Positions 15,332 through 24,642 of a DNA stretch of 64,000 bases are shown one piece after another. The stretch lies in assembly GCA_017433825.1 (NCBI GenBank), contig JAFRGL010000009.1, forward strand, positions 1-64,000. The letters run 5' to 3'. The translations under genes were made by a program, and so were the position numbers. The notes beneath the pieces are model-generated. The model was given only the letters and a program-made list of their open reading frames with translations, was not told the DNA's origin and did no database searches. This stretch comes from Eubacterium sp. GTDB taxonomy: Bacteria; Bacillota; Clostridia; Lachnospirales; Lachnospiraceae. Each line of letters starts with the position of its first letter. The stretch's first letter is position 1.

Positions 15332-16114
15332 TTACTGCTCCGTTTTCTGCAGCCCGTACACCGCCGCGCCGAAGGCGCCGTTAAGCTGGGCGATGCTGCT
15401 GACGGTGATTTCCGTTCCAAGCTCGTATTCCAGTGCGGTTACGACACCGGCATTGCCTGCCACGCCGCCGGTCATGATAACCGGGTCAATGACGCCGAGC
15501 CTTTTCACCAGGCCTGCCGTCCGGACCGCCACCGATTCGTCGATACCCCGCACCAGGCTTTTGATATCGACACCGCGGGCCAGCTGGGAGATAACCTCCG
15601 ACTCGGCGAATACGGTGCAGGTGGAGCTGATGGCGACCGTGCCTTCCGCTGCTGTGTCCATGCTGCCGAGGTCTGAAACATCCAGCTCCAGAATCCGGGC
15701 CATGACCTCCAGGAACCTTCCCGTCCCGGCCGCGCATTTGTCATTCATGATGAAATTCTCCAGCCGGCCGTTTTTGCCTATCCGGATGGCCTTGGCATCC
15801 TGCCCGCCGATATCGATGACGGTTTTCGCTTCCGGGTACAGCGTATGGACGCCCAGGGCATGGGCGGAAAGCTCGGATACGGTCATATCCGCCTTCTCAA
15901 AGGTATTTCTGCCGTAGCCGGTTGCGGTGATGCAGGCCAGGTCTTCTTCTCTGATGCCCGCTTCCTCCAGCGACGCGGCAAATGCCCTGGCAGGGCCGGT
16001 CGTGCCGGTGCCCACCGGAATTACGGCCGAAGCCACTATCGTTTTATCTTCATCAATAATCACGCATTTGGATGCGGTGGAACCCACATCGATGCCCAGA
16101 TAATACCCCGGCAT
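15332..16114 (-). CDS. 2-hydroxyacyl-CoA dehydratase activator (BadF/BcrA/HgdC type)
   Basis: 260-residue ASKHA-fold ATPase, the length of HgdC. As a homodimer bridged by one 4Fe-4S cluster it injects an electron into the dehydratase at the cost of ATP. The phosphate motif LGIDVGSTASK opens the protein. Cys127 (NDKCAAGTG) and Cys166 (SSTCTVFAESE) are the two expected cluster ligands, and DIGGQDAK and TGGVAGN complete the nucleotide site. An RBS with AGGAGG precedes the ATG. It follows the Uma2-type gene by 11 bases and belongs functionally with the dehydratase subunits at 11346-13689, from which the ATPase gene separates it. It should be highly oxygen sensitive. Confidence 0.92.
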   Translation of the reverse strand: MPGYYLGIDVGSTASKCVIIDEDKTIVASAVIPVGTGTTGPARAFAASLEEAGIREEDLACITATGYGRNTFEKADMTVSELSAHALGVHTLYPEAKTVIDIGGQDAKAIRIGKNGRLENFIMNDKCAAGTGRFLEVMARILELDVSDLGSMDTAAEGTVAISSTCTVFAESEVISQLARGVDIKSLVRGIDESVAVRTAGLVKRLGVIDPVIMTGGVAGNAGVVTALEYELGTEITVSSIAQLNGAFGAAVYGLQKTEQ

Positions 16115-16125
16115 ACGCGCCTCCT

Positions 16126-16986
16126 TTAAGTATCCTTCGGCCAGTCTTCAAACCAGTCCGCCATCTGTCCGGAGATATCCGAAAAATCCACCTGACACTC
16201 ACCATTATAGATCATTACCGGGACAATGTCTGCAAAAGAATACATCTTTACCTTTGTTTCCGGTACAAAGACATATGTCAGAATGCTCTTGTCCATCGGG
16301 TCGATAAGCCAGAGTTCCTTTGTTCCGGCTTCCCGGTATTTCAGTGTTTTGATAAAAATATCCTTATTTTTGGTAGCGGGGGAAAGTACCTCCGCCACAA
16401 AATCCGGCGATCCATTCAGCCATCTCTTGGTAACCTTCGTTCTATCGCAGATAATGAAGACATCGGGCTGCACCATGGTACGGTTGTCTGTATCCAGCTT
16501 CACATCCGTCGGCGCGGCAAAAGCCCTGCAGGAGCCGCCTTGTCTGCGAATATACTCCCTTAACCGGCTCACCAGCTCTGTAACGATATACTGATGATGA
16601 AGATCCGGCGAGGCCATATCGTAAAATATGCCGTCGATCAGTTCTGCCCGCTGCTCATCCGGCAGCGCCAGGTAATCTTCAATCGTATAGGTTCCCTGCC
16701 TGTTATACCGGCGGAAATTTTCTTTTACGGGGTCTTTCCTTACAGCATAACCGGCAGAACTTTCCCGGACAGTCATGACCGTATTGTCCGCAGCACTATA
16801 TTCCGTCTTCTTTTTGCTCTCAAAGACGCCCGACAGCGCCGCCATTGTATTATATCTGGGCGCCTTGGTGGATGAGCCCAGGATTTTCTGTAAAGTACCT
16901 AAGGGAACGCCGGAAAGCGCAGCCAGCTGCTCATTGGTGTAACCGTATTCTTTCTTCTTCTGTCTTATCTCTTCTATTGTCAGCAT
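16126..16986 (-). CDS. HTH-Uma2 family putative endonuclease
   Basis: 286 residues. The N-terminal 50 form an XRE-type helix-turn-helix (YTNEQLAALSGVPLGTLQKIL). After a linker comes a Uma2/DUF820 domain of the PD-(D/E)XK nuclease fold (about 105-280), with QPDVFII as the acidic strand, EVLSPATKNKD and the later KTLKYREAG segment. Uma2 proteins are abundant in genomes with rearrangements and lack a settled role; an HTH fusion suggests DNA-targeted or autoregulatory use. It sits just upstream of the dehydratase activator, so it is probably cotranscribed with it, an odd partner. Confidence 0.78.
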   Translation of the reverse strand: MLTIEEIRQKKKEYGYTNEQLAALSGVPLGTLQKILGSSTKAPRYNTMAALSGVFESKKKTEYSAADNTVMTVRESSAGYAVRKDPVKENFRRYNRQGTYTIEDYLALPDEQRAELIDGIFYDMASPDLHHQYIVTELVSRLREYIRRQGGSCRAFAAPTDVKLDTDNRTMVQPDVFIICDRTKVTKRWLNGSPDFVAEVLSPATKNKDIFIKTLKYREAGTKELWLIDPMDKSILTYVFVPETKVKMYSFADIVPVMIYNGECQVDFSDISGQMADWFEDWPKDT

Positions 16987-17085
16987 ATCGTCCTCGTCCT
17001 CCTTTCACCTGATTAGAGCATACTGTATCCCGGGCCATATGTCAACCGTATTCGGATTATCAATCCGTTTTTGGATTTATATGTA

Positions 17086-17118
17086 TAAAAAAGACTGCTG
17101 CAGATTACTGCAGCAGTC
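17086..17118 (-). terminator. Terminator of the ECF sigma/ABC operon
   Basis: An 11-base perfect stem (17093-17103 with 17108-17118) with a four-base loop, followed on the minus strand by T6. The stem contains the stop codon of the ATPase gene. Confidence 0.88.
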
Positions 17119-17767
17119 CTCCGGCAGCCGGCGTTGGCACGGCAGCGGGTTGAATTTTCCCGTTTTTCACCTCGTACACCTCATCGCAGAGATAATCAAT
17201 ATCCTGCGTGTTATGGCTTGTAATAACCACCACACAGTCTTCCGTCCGGAGCGCTTTGATGACATTTCTTATCGTTTCCTGCGAATATGCATCGATTCCG
17301 TTTAACGGCTCGTCAAAAAGATAGATATCATGAGGCTTCATCACTGCCTGGGCGATGCCCAGGCGCTGACGCATTCCATAAGAGTATTTGCCAACGCCTT
17401 TACGTAGTGCGGGATCCAGCCCGACGGTATGCATGGCGTTTTCCAGCGCTTCTTTCGACAGTCCTCCCTCCAGGGCGGCAAGGTACCGCAGGTTATCCAT
17501 GCCGCTCATGTAGTCGACAAAGCCCGCTTCATTGATCAGGCCGCCGACGGAGACCGTCTTTCTGTCCGCGGCGTCTTCACCGCCTGTGAGGACCTCTCCT
17601 TCCGTCGGCGCCGCAAGCCCTGCCAGAAGCTTTAAGATTACGGATTTTCCTGCGCCGTTCTCTCCCACAAGCCCGTATATCTTTCCTCCGTCAAAGCAGC
17701 AGGAAGCCCCGCTTAACACACATTTTTCCTTATAGGTTTTCACGACATTGATTAATTCCGCTTTCAT
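17105..17767 (-). CDS. ABC transporter ATP-binding protein
   Basis: 220 residues: Walker A GENGAGKS (about 34-41), signature YSYGMRQRLG, Walker B IYLFDEP and the switch His in ITSHN. It resembles ATPases of ABC-2/CcmA-type exporters. The start overlaps the permease stop (ATGA), and it is the last gene of the ECF operon before the terminator. Together with the permease it probably exports or extracts an envelope compound; substrate unknown. Confidence 0.9.
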   Translation of the reverse strand: MKAELINVVKTYKEKCVLSGASCCFDGGKIYGLVGENGAGKSVILKLLAGLAAPTEGEVLTGGEDAADRKTVSVGGLINEAGFVDYMSGMDNLRYLAALEGGLSKEALENAMHTVGLDPALRKGVGKYSYGMRQRLGIAQAVMKPHDIYLFDEPLNGIDAYSQETIRNVIKALRTEDCVVVITSHNTQDIDYLCDEVYEVKNGKIQPAAVPTPAAGGLLQ

Positions 17768-18510
17768 TGCGTCCTCCTGTAAATAAGCAGGCCCGACACC
17801 GCCGCAAGGACAGCCATCGCAGCCAGCTGAACCGCAAAGATAAATCCGACCGACGGCAGGATGGTGGTATCGCCCCGGAGCAGGTAGATCGGGTTAAAGG
17901 GATTTCCCGCCAGGAAATACCACAGTCCCATATACACCCCCAGCGGAACGATAACGGCACAGTAAATATTGGCCGTAAGCGCGGAAACCGCAAGACCGAA
18001 CAGGGCCCAGACGGCACCGAAGAGAAAGGCCAGCACAATTTTGCATGCGTACATGCCTGCGCCGCCGTAATCTGTCAGGAATTCATACCGCCCCCAAAGG
18101 GTCCTGCTCAGAAGATCCGCGCTTTCAGCCGTACCCGGCTGCCGGACAAATGCCGCACTGAACAGCAAAACCAGGATTACGTAGGCCGCCATCGAAAAAC
18201 CGCCGCCCATTATCGTCGTAAGGATGCGCTGCCGGATATAGCCCATCCTGCCGGTCCGGAACATACACATCCTTATGCCTCCGGAGGCATAATCCTCCGC
18301 AAAGACCGTCGCGAACATCACCGCCGGGAAAAAGGCGGCAAAAGGCGTAAAATCGCCGGTGGCGAAGGCAAACATGTAACATTCATGCAGCGTATAACGG
18401 CCCAGCGAAGTAATCAGCCTCAGCAGCGGATGCAGCAGCATTGCGAGCCCGCCGAAAAAAGCCAGAAGCGGAACCTTTCTTTTCAGCGTCCTGCGCAGTT
18501 CTTCCACCAT
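17764..18510 (-). CDS. ABC-2-like membrane permease
   Basis: 248 residues with about six hydrophobic helices, starting near 18-40 and ending just before the C terminus (AAMAVLAAVSGLLIYRR). I use ATG 18510, which has AAGGGGG seven bases upstream; an in-frame start at 18531 would overlap the lipoprotein gene. It has the organisation of ABC-2 permeases but no strong motif. Its stop overlaps the ATPase start, so the two form a transporter within the ECF sigma operon. Confidence 0.72.
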   Translation of the reverse strand: MVEELRRTLKRKVPLLAFFGGLAMLLHPLLRLITSLGRYTLHECYMFAFATGDFTPFAAFFPAVMFATVFAEDYASGGIRMCMFRTGRMGYIRQRILTTIMGGGFSMAAYVILVLLFSAAFVRQPGTAESADLLSRTLWGRYEFLTDYGGAGMYACKIVLAFLFGAVWALFGLAVSALTANIYCAVIVPLGVYMGLWYFLAGNPFNPIYLLRGDTTILPSVGFIFAVQLAAMAVLAAVSGLLIYRRTQ

Positions 18511-18524
18511 GACAAATCCCCCTT

Positions 18525-19430
18525 TCACCACAGAAATTCAAGCATCCGTACATCTGTCAGATAGCCGTCCTTTGCACTGTACAGGTAAGCTTTGAGGCTT
18601 TTTTCTTCCTGTACATAAAAAGCCCAGGCGGGAATGAGTCTGGTTTCGGTTTCGGTTCCGGTCCCGTCTGTATCCGTTATATAGACCAGTTCACACCTCT
18701 CACACCGTCCGAATCCGCCGGCCAGGAATCTGTCGGCGATCACCGCCGGGTCCGCATAGCTGTCAATGGCTTCTTCCTCTTCTTCCCGGTAAAGGAACCG
18801 GCCGTAATAAGCATACACGCCCTGGGGGGAATACTTGGCAACAACCCCGGCCGTTTCCTTTTCAAGCACCGGGATACCCGCTCTTTCCAGCATCAGCCAT
18901 ATCCAGTATTCCCCTGTTTCACCTTCTTTCAGGGGATTGGAGGTTACAACCCGGTATGTCTGGAAGGACCGGCCTGTAAGATCCTGCAGGAAAGCCTCTG
19001 TCTCCACTGCCGCTTCCGCCGGGGATACCCCGACGCCCTCCGCCTGGATGTCCGAGATATAACCGAACTGAACCGACTGTTCTCCTTCTCCGGCAAACAT
19101 GCAGTTTGGCGGCACGGCATCCTGCCAGACACCTTCACGCAATATCATATAATGCTCATAATCCACATATCCGTCCTCGTCCATCGCCAGACCCAGCTGC
19201 TCCGCCTTCGTACTGTCGGGAACAAGTGTGACTGTCCGGAGGCTGTCCACAGAAGGGATATGCACCACGACGTGCACGGCAGCCCCTTCCTGCTCTTTGT
19301 CAATCGCCAGGCCGTCCATTTCCGATAATCCGGCGGCAGTAACCGGGCCGTCCTTCCCGCCGCCTTTCCCGCAGGCGCCAAGGACAACAGCCGCTGCCAG
19401 AAGCAAAACAGAAAACATCCGCATTTTCAT
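18525..19430 (-). CDS. Lipoprotein of the ECF operon, unknown function
   Basis: 301 residues. The signal peptide ends with lipobox LGAC (Cys20). The remainder is a soluble alpha/beta extracellular domain rich in Glu/Asp with no motif I recognise. AAGGAGG precedes ATG 19430. It lies between two membrane-protein genes in the sigma-factor operon, so it may be part of the envelope-stress response or a binding partner for the transporter encoded downstream. Confidence 0.65.
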   Translation of the reverse strand: MKMRMFSVLLLAAAVVLGACGKGGGKDGPVTAAGLSEMDGLAIDKEQEGAAVHVVVHIPSVDSLRTVTLVPDSTKAEQLGLAMDEDGYVDYEHYMILREGVWQDAVPPNCMFAGEGEQSVQFGYISDIQAEGVGVSPAEAAVETEAFLQDLTGRSFQTYRVVTSNPLKEGETGEYWIWLMLERAGIPVLEKETAGVVAKYSPQGVYAYYGRFLYREEEEEAIDSYADPAVIADRFLAGGFGRCERCELVYITDTDGTGTETETRLIPAWAFYVQEEKSLKAYLYSAKDGYLTDVRMLEFLW

Positions 19431-19470
19431 ACAGGTTCCTCCTTAACTATCATTCTTATGACTGTCCTGT

Positions 19471-20307
19471 TCATATTTCGAGAAGTTTTTCCCGCCGGGA
19501 TGCCAGCCGCAGGAAGAGGGCAGTCAAAGCCGGAAGTATACCCGCCGCGGCTGCCACAGCCCGGATTCCGCCAAGTGCCGCTGCCGGGCCGGGCATGGCC
19601 AGAAACATCGGACAGAGAAAAGCAGATACGCCAAGCGGTAAAAAACCCAGCACATAACAGACAATATGGATGGAGGCTCCGGTGGCCCAGCCCGCGGCAT
19701 TTTTACAGGTTATTCCCACGATAAACACGACGCAAAAAATCAGGATGAAATACGCCGAATTCAGGAAATATGTGACAAGAAAGGCAGCAACTGCCGGCAG
19801 TCCTTCCACAAGCGCGGGATACGGAAAGGAGAAATGGAATAATCTTACCGCAAAGTCGGACGTTGAGAACGCCAGCATCTCCATACACGGACTGTACCCG
19901 GCCCGGAAACTAAAGGGCACTGTAAAAACAAGCATCAGAATACTGGCCGCCGCTATCAGAAGCATATAAAGAAAGACAGAGGCGGTTATATAGGCAAGTT
20001 CTGCCCGGATCCAGGTCTTCTTCCCCATCCGCAGCACCTCATATCTGCTTCTTTTCGACAGAAAAGGCGTGTCGGACAGAAGGATGACGGCGCCGAGAAA
20101 AAGCCCGGTCAGATAATGCGGCGTGGAACCGATGACAATTAATCCTTCCAGCGGGTTCACCGGCGCGCCGACGGCCGCCGCAAAGGACACATACCGCGAT
20201 AGATTATAGAAAGCCAGCGCCAGCCCCAGCAGCAGGCCAACCGCCTGCCGCCCGCTTCGAAGCCACCCTTTCAGCTGCATGGCAAGCAGAATCCGTGTAC
20301 TGTTCAT
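19471..20307 (-). CDS. Multi-pass membrane protein of the ECF operon
   Basis: 278 residues from ATG 20307 (GGAGGAG upstream; a longer in-frame start has no ribosome site). About six hydrophobic helices are visible, with a cytosolic N terminus (MNSTRILLAMQLKGWLRSGRQ). The layout resembles ABC-2 type permeases and could be a second half of the transporter encoded downstream. It lies 20 bases after the anti-sigma gene. Function not assigned. Confidence 0.65.
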   Translation of the reverse strand: MNSTRILLAMQLKGWLRSGRQAVGLLLGLALAFYNLSRYVSFAAAVGAPVNPLEGLIVIGSTPHYLTGLFLGAVILLSDTPFLSKRSRYEVLRMGKKTWIRAELAYITASVFLYMLLIAAASILMLVFTVPFSFRAGYSPCMEMLAFSTSDFAVRLFHFSFPYPALVEGLPAVAAFLVTYFLNSAYFILIFCVVFIVGITCKNAAGWATGASIHIVCYVLGFLPLGVSAFLCPMFLAMPGPAAALGGIRAVAAAAGILPALTALFLRLASRREKLLEI

Positions 20308-20326
20308 CTTTCTCCTCCGCAATCCG

Positions 20327-21334
20327 TCATTCAAGGTCAATCCAGTCTTCGTAGGCAGCCGGAAAGAGGGTGTAAGCCTCGCCTTTCTGCCCAATCCTGC
20401 AGACAAGGCAGATTCTTGCCGGTATTTCCTTGTATCCGCTTAAGATGAGCACATCGGAGAAACCATCCTCCGTAAACGTCCGTTTTCCATCCAGGACATT
20501 GAACTCTTCTCCGTTTTCCGACTGAACCGCAAAATGAATTCCTTCCGTTTCGTCCGGTATACATAAGCCTTCTGCTTCAATTTCCAGCCTGAGGCAGTTC
20601 GCCGAAGCCATTGCGGACAGAACCGTAACCGTGCATTCGTCATGCACGAAGGTCTGCGGTCCGGCCAGCTTGTGTTCAACGCCTTTGCCGCCTGTTACCC
20701 AGAAGGAGAGTTCCTGGTTCCGGTAGCGGGTGCCGTCGCGCCCGTACACATTCACGATAACCGTCACTTTAAAACTGTTTCCCGTATCTTTCTTCGAGAT
20801 ATCCGCCCGGAAAGCAAAGGTATCCTCATCCTCATTCGTATAGGCAGGCATTTCCTCGTTCCGTACATCATCGATATACAGCTCCTTTAAAGCGATGTCA
20901 TAGCCCTTTGCCGCGTTCGTTTTCTCCAGTACCGCAAAAAGCTCTATTCCGTCACTTTTCACCTCCGCAACGCGCAGGATGTCTTCCTCTTCGGGGAAAG
21001 CCGGAAGTTCAGCCTGTACATACTGCATTTCCGGTGAAACGTCTGTGCGTTGCTGTGCCTCCTTCATTTCCGACAGGATGCCGTACTCTGTCCCCTCCCG
21101 CGCGCTGTCCGTAAGAAAACTCGAAGGATAAAAGGTCGCAAGGCCCTTGTACACACCTGCAGCGGCCAGAACCGCGGCGGCGGCAACCGCCACGCCAATC
21201 ATTGCTCTTTTACCTTTTCCCGCTGTTCTCCTGACAGCGGATGCTTCCGCCTCATCCAGGGACAGGCTCTCAAGAAGGGCAGCATGAAAGCTCTCCGGCA
21301 TTGCAGGGTATTCATTCTTCCATTTTCTGTTCAT
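20327..21334 (-). CDS. Anti-sigma factor, DUF4179-like
   Basis: 335 residues: a short cytosolic segment (about 1-42, ending AGKGKRAM), one membrane helix (about 44-62, very Ala/Val rich) and an extracellular domain. This fits the RsiX/RsiV-like anti-sigma plan with DUF4179-type exterior. The start overlaps the sigma-factor stop by four bases, the usual coupling of ECF sigma and anti-sigma. It would hold the sigma factor at the membrane until an envelope signal arrives. Confidence 0.78.
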   Translation of the reverse strand: MNRKWKNEYPAMPESFHAALLESLSLDEAEASAVRRTAGKGKRAMIGVAVAAAAVLAAAGVYKGLATFYPSSFLTDSAREGTEYGILSEMKEAQQRTDVSPEMQYVQAELPAFPEEEDILRVAEVKSDGIELFAVLEKTNAAKGYDIALKELYIDDVRNEEMPAYTNEDEDTFAFRADISKKDTGNSFKVTVIVNVYGRDGTRYRNQELSFWVTGGKGVEHKLAGPQTFVHDECTVTVLSAMASANCLRLEIEAEGLCIPDETEGIHFAVQSENGEEFNVLDGKRTFTEDGFSDVLILSGYKEIPARICLVCRIGQKGEAYTLFPAAYEDWIDLE

Positions 21335-21807
21335 CGCACTTCTCCTTCCATCAGTTTCTTTAATGCCTGCCGCCCCCGTCTTAACCGGGTCTTGACCGTC
21401 GCCTCGGGGATTTCCAGAATATCCGCAATCTCACGCAGGCGGTATCCCTCGATATAATGCATGACGATGGCAGCGCGGTAATCCTCGGAAAGGGAAAAGA
21501 TCGCTTCGTAAAGCTCGGTGTAGTCCTTTTGTTCCTCTTCTGCACCGTCAAACGCCGCCTCATCGAGGTCCAGGACATACATCCGCTGCTTTCTTAAAAT
21601 ATCGTAGGCCGCATGGATCAGAATCCGGATGAACCAGGTTTTTGCATAGGCGTCGTTTTTTAAGGACGGAAGCGCCGCCAGGGCTTTTGCAACCGCTTCC
21701 TGGGCCGCGTCGGCACAGTCCTCATCACGCTTTAATATGGATTTGGCAATCCGGTAAATCTGCTGTTCATTACCAATTACCATACGGCAAAACGCTTCCC
21801 TGTCCAT
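21331..21807 (-). CDS. ECF RNA polymerase sigma factor
   Basis: 158 residues. Region 2 (about 10-80) contains the DCADAAQEAVAKAL stretch and the AKTWFIRILIHAAYDILRKQ helix; region 4 (about 100-150) has FSLSEDYRAAIVMHYIEGYRLREIADIL and EATVKTRLRRGRQALK. No region 1.1 or 3, as usual for ECF sigmas. Its own promoter (21842-21871) matches the ECF consensus, so it is probably autoregulated. It is followed by the anti-sigma gene, two membrane/lipoprotein genes and an ABC transporter. Confidence 0.93.
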   Translation of the reverse strand: MDREAFCRMVIGNEQQIYRIAKSILKRDEDCADAAQEAVAKALAALPSLKNDAYAKTWFIRILIHAAYDILRKQRMYVLDLDEAAFDGAEEEQKDYTELYEAIFSLSEDYRAAIVMHYIEGYRLREIADILEIPEATVKTRLRRGRQALKKLMEGEVR

Positions 21808-21841
21808 ATCAGTACAATCTCCTCTTTTCTCTTTTCATCTA

Positions 21842-21871
21842 TTAGACGCAGGCAGTTCCTGAAAGGTTTCA
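21842..21871 (-). promoter_or_regulatory. ECF-type promoter of the sigma-factor operon
   Basis: Minus strand: -35 TGAAAC (21866-21871), exactly 17 bases, then CGTC with TAA following (21842-21848). This is the classic Bacillus ECF pattern and lies about 35 bases before the sigma gene. Confidence 0.8.
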
Positions 21872-21904
21872 GCACCGGAAATCTGAAGGTAAAAAGTTGA
21901 AGGT

Positions 21905-21936
21905 AAAAAAAAGCGGCTGCCCGTTAAGCAGCCGCT
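21905..21936 (-). terminator. Terminator of the rpsM-rplQ ribosomal operon
   Basis: AGCGGCTGC (21912-21920) and GCAGCCGCT (21928-21936) form a perfect stem followed on the minus strand by T8, about 20 bases after the rplQ stop. Confidence 0.92.
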
Positions 21937-21956
21937 GTAAGCGAATTCGTTTTCAA

Positions 21957-22493
21957 TTATACCAGCTCGATGAGCACTTCCATCGCGGCGTCGCCCTTGC
22001 GCTGTCCGATCTTGATGATACGGGTATAGCCGCCGTTGCGCTTCGCGTACTTCGGGGCTACTTCGTCAAACATCTTTGCAACCATGTCGATGTCCTTGGT
22101 GTTCTTCTTTTTGCCCTTGTTCTCGGTGGGAACGGACTTAACGGGATAGAACACTTTCAGTATCTGACGGCGGGCATGCAGTCTGGACGGCATATCCTTC
22201 TTGATGGTCTTGGTCACTTCGTCATATACGGTAACCTTCTTGCCGTCTTTCACTTCTTTAACGCGCTTGCCGTTGGCATCTTTTCTGGCTACCTTGGCGG
22301 TAACGGTTACGTTTTCGAAGTTATCCTTCTCACGTACTGCCATGGCGATAAGGCCTTCGGCGATCTTGCGGATTTCCTTAGCCTTGCTCTCTGTGGTACG
22401 AATCTTTCCGTGATATAACAGAGCAGTTACCTGGTTGCGCAGAAGAGCTTTTCTCTGGCTGGATGTTCTGCTCAGTTTTCTGTATCCTGACAT
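21957..22493 (-). CDS. rplQ: Ribosomal protein L17
   Basis: 178 residues, near the peptide exit tunnel of the large subunit. The N terminus (GYRKLSRTSSQRKALLRNQVTALL) is diagnostic. Compared with the roughly 120-residue bacterial form, the protein has an extra charged segment (about 72-120, rich in Lys and Asp) between the usual halves; similar insertions are known in clostridial L17. Last gene of the operon, before a strong terminator. Confidence 0.97.
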   Translation of the reverse strand: MSGYRKLSRTSSQRKALLRNQVTALLYHGKIRTTESKAKEIRKIAEGLIAMAVREKDNFENVTVTAKVARKDANGKRVKEVKDGKKVTVYDEVTKTIKKDMPSRLHARRQILKVFYPVKSVPTENKGKKKNTKDIDMVAKMFDEVAPKYAKRNGGYTRIIKIGQRKGDAAMEVLIELV

Positions 22494-22607
22494 TTATCTA
22501 ATCCTCCATTTGTAAAGCGAACCGCCATGCTTGTTCGGACTTACTGGCCGGCCGCTGTGATTCTACAAATTGTCCGGCAGATTCTTCTGCCGTCATACGG
22601 GGAAGCC

Positions 22608-23576
22608 TCAGTTTGAAGTTTCCTCTTCAGAGCTTAAGGAAAGTCCCAGCTCTTCCAGCTTGCTTAAAACCTCCTCGAGGGACTTCCGGCCCAGGTTGCG
22701 AACCTTCATCATCTCATCGGGGGTCTTGCTGCAAAGCTCTTCAACGGTATTGATGCCCGCACGCTTCAGGCAGTTGTAGGAACGGACGGAGAGTTCCAGC
22801 TCGTCAATGCTCATATCGAGAGCCTTCTCCTTCTCATCCTCTTCCCTCTCCAGCATAACCTCAGCGGTCTTCGCATGCTCGGAAAGGTCGATGAATACCT
22901 TCAGGTGCTCGCTCAAAACCTTGGCGGCAAGGCTGACAGCCTCATCCGGTTCCAGGGTTCCGTTGGTTGTTACATCCAGTGTAAGCTTGTCAAAATCGGT
23001 GACCTGGCCGACACGGGTATCTTCTACGGTGATGTTCACATGCTCGATGGGCGTGTAAATCGCGTCGATGGCGATAACGCCGATGGGCTGGTTTTCCATC
23101 TTGCCCCTGTCAGCGCTCACATAACCGCGGCCGCTGGTGAAAGTCAGCTCCATGTAGAGCTGGCAGTCGGCGCCGCCGTTTAATGTGGCGATAACCTGGT
23201 CCTTGTTAATGATTTCCAGTTCGGGATCCAGCTGGATGTCAGATGCCCTGACAACGCCTTCACCGTCGAAATCAATATAACCGATCTTCTGTTTGCCGTT
23301 GCCGCTGTGATCCTTCACGGCGAGGCTTTTCAGGTTCATGATGATCTCGGTAACATCTTCCTTGATACCGGGAATGGAACTGAATTCATGAAGTACGCCT
23401 TCGATCTTAACCTGGCTTACGGCGCATCCCGGAAGAGAGGACAGCATAATTCTGCGAATGGAGTTACCAAGTGTGGTGCCGTAGCCTCTTTCCAGAGGTT
23501 CAACTACGAACTTGCCAAACTTTTTGTCTTCAGAAATCTCAACGACCTGAATATTCGGTTTGTTAAAATCAAACAC
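22608..23576 (-). CDS. rpoA: RNA polymerase alpha subunit
   Basis: 322 residues: the alpha N-terminal dimerisation domain (about 1-230; [25 protein letters not shown]) and the C-terminal DNA/activator-binding domain (about 245-322; helix-hairpin-helix [20 protein letters not shown]). Full length and intact. It lies between rpsD and rplQ as in most bacteria. Confidence 0.98.
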   Translation of the reverse strand: MFDFNKPNIQVVEISEDKKFGKFVVEPLERGYGTTLGNSIRRIMLSSLPGCAVSQVKIEGVLHEFSSIPGIKEDVTEIIMNLKSLAVKDHSGNGKQKIGYIDFDGEGVVRASDIQLDPELEIINKDQVIATLNGGADCQLYMELTFTSGRGYVSADRGKMENQPIGVIAIDAIYTPIEHVNITVEDTRVGQVTDFDKLTLDVTTNGTLEPDEAVSLAAKVLSEHLKVFIDLSEHAKTAEVMLEREEDEKEKALDMSIDELELSVRSYNCLKRAGINTVEELCSKTPDEMMKVRNLGRKSLEEVLSKLEELGLSLSSEEETSN

Positions 23577-23603
23577 TTATATGCCCCTCCTTATGGGATG
23601 ATA

Positions 23604-24197
23604 TTACTTGGAGTACAGCTCGACGATAAGCATCTCGTTAACGGGAACATCGATGGCTTCACGGGTGGGAACAGATACAACCGTGCCCTTTAAAGCCTCC
23701 TGATCGGCGGTCAGCCAATCGGGAACAAGACGTCCGCCGGTCACTTCGAGAATATCTTTGTATCTCTGCATGCCTTTCTTGGATTCTTTGATCTCGATTT
23801 CATCCCCTGCCTGTACAAGGTAGGACGGGATGTTAACCTGTTTGCCGTTTACGAGAACGTGCTTGTGGTCCACGATCTGACGGGCTTCTCTTCTGGTTCT
23901 GGCAAAGCCCAGACGGAAGATGATGTTGTCAAGACGCAGCTCCAGCATCTGCAGCAGGTTTTCACCGGTCTGGCCCTGCATGCGGTCTGCCTTCTCATAA
24001 TAATTGCGGAAAGGTTTCTCTAAAACGCCGTAGATGAATTTGGCTTTCTGCTTTTCACGAAGCTGAAGACCATACTCGGAAATCTTACGGCTGCTTCTCT
24101 TTAACTGACGTTTTGATTTCTTGTCAATGCCAAGATAAACCGGATCCAGACCAAGGGATCTGCATCTTTTTAATACCGGTACTTTATTTACTGCCAT
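23604..24197 (-). CDS. rpsD: Ribosomal protein S4
   Basis: 197 residues with the S4 RNA-binding domain (about 88-150; RLDNIIFRLGFARTRREARQ and HKHVLVNGKQVNIPSY). Primary 16S rRNA-binding assembly protein and often an autogenous repressor of its own operon. The N terminus lacks the zinc-binding Cys set found in some S4 forms, and it is placed inside the alpha operon rather than alone as in Bacillus subtilis. Confidence 0.97.
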   Translation of the reverse strand: MAVNKVPVLKRCRSLGLDPVYLGIDKKSKRQLKRSSRKISEYGLQLREKQKAKFIYGVLEKPFRNYYEKADRMQGQTGENLLQMLELRLDNIIFRLGFARTRREARQIVDHKHVLVNGKQVNIPSYLVQAGDEIEIKESKKGMQRYKDILEVTGGRLVPDWLTADQEALKGTVVSVPTREAIDVPVNEMLIVELYSK

Positions 24198-24216
24198 TTA
24201 CTGTTTCCTCCTCTAA

Positions 24217-24609
24217 TCAGACTCTTCTGCGCTTGGGCGGACGGCATCCGTTATGGGGAACGGGTGTTACGTCTGTGATGCTGGTAACCGTAAGTCCGCA
24301 GGCATTCAGCGCACGGATAGCGGCTTCTCTTCCTGAACCGGGGCCTTTAACGAATACGTCAACGGTCTTCAGTCCGTGAACGAGAGCTGCTTTGGTTGCA
24401 GTTTCGGCAGCCATCTGAGCTGCATAAGGAGTGGATTTTCTGGAACCGCGGAAACCAAGGCCGCCTGCAGATGCCCATGAAAGTGCATTGCCCTCGGCGT
24501 CAGTCAGGGTAACAATTGTGTTATTGAAGGATGACTGAATGTGGGCCTGGCCGCGCTCAACATTTTTCTTAACACGACGTTTGGTCGTCTTCTTTGTTGT
24601 TTTTGCCAT
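24217..24609 (-). CDS. rpsK: Ribosomal protein S11
   Basis: 130 residues, standard length, with the conserved core ([16 protein letters not shown]) and C-terminal [16 protein letters not shown]. Forms the platform of the small subunit. Follows rpsM by about 30 bases. Confidence 0.97.
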   Translation of the reverse strand: MAKTTKKTTKRRVKKNVERGQAHIQSSFNNTIVTLTDAEGNALSWASAGGLGFRGSRKSTPYAAQMAAETATKAALVHGLKTVDVFVKGPGSGREAAIRALNACGLTVTSITDVTPVPHNGCRPPKRRRV

Positions 24610-24642
24610 ATGTTAAACTAACCTACGCTTTCTTTTTAATGA

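Noticed and set aside
17767-18564. 265-codon plus-strand ORF over the ABC permease gene
   Set aside because: Antisense shadow; highly charged and without any domain.
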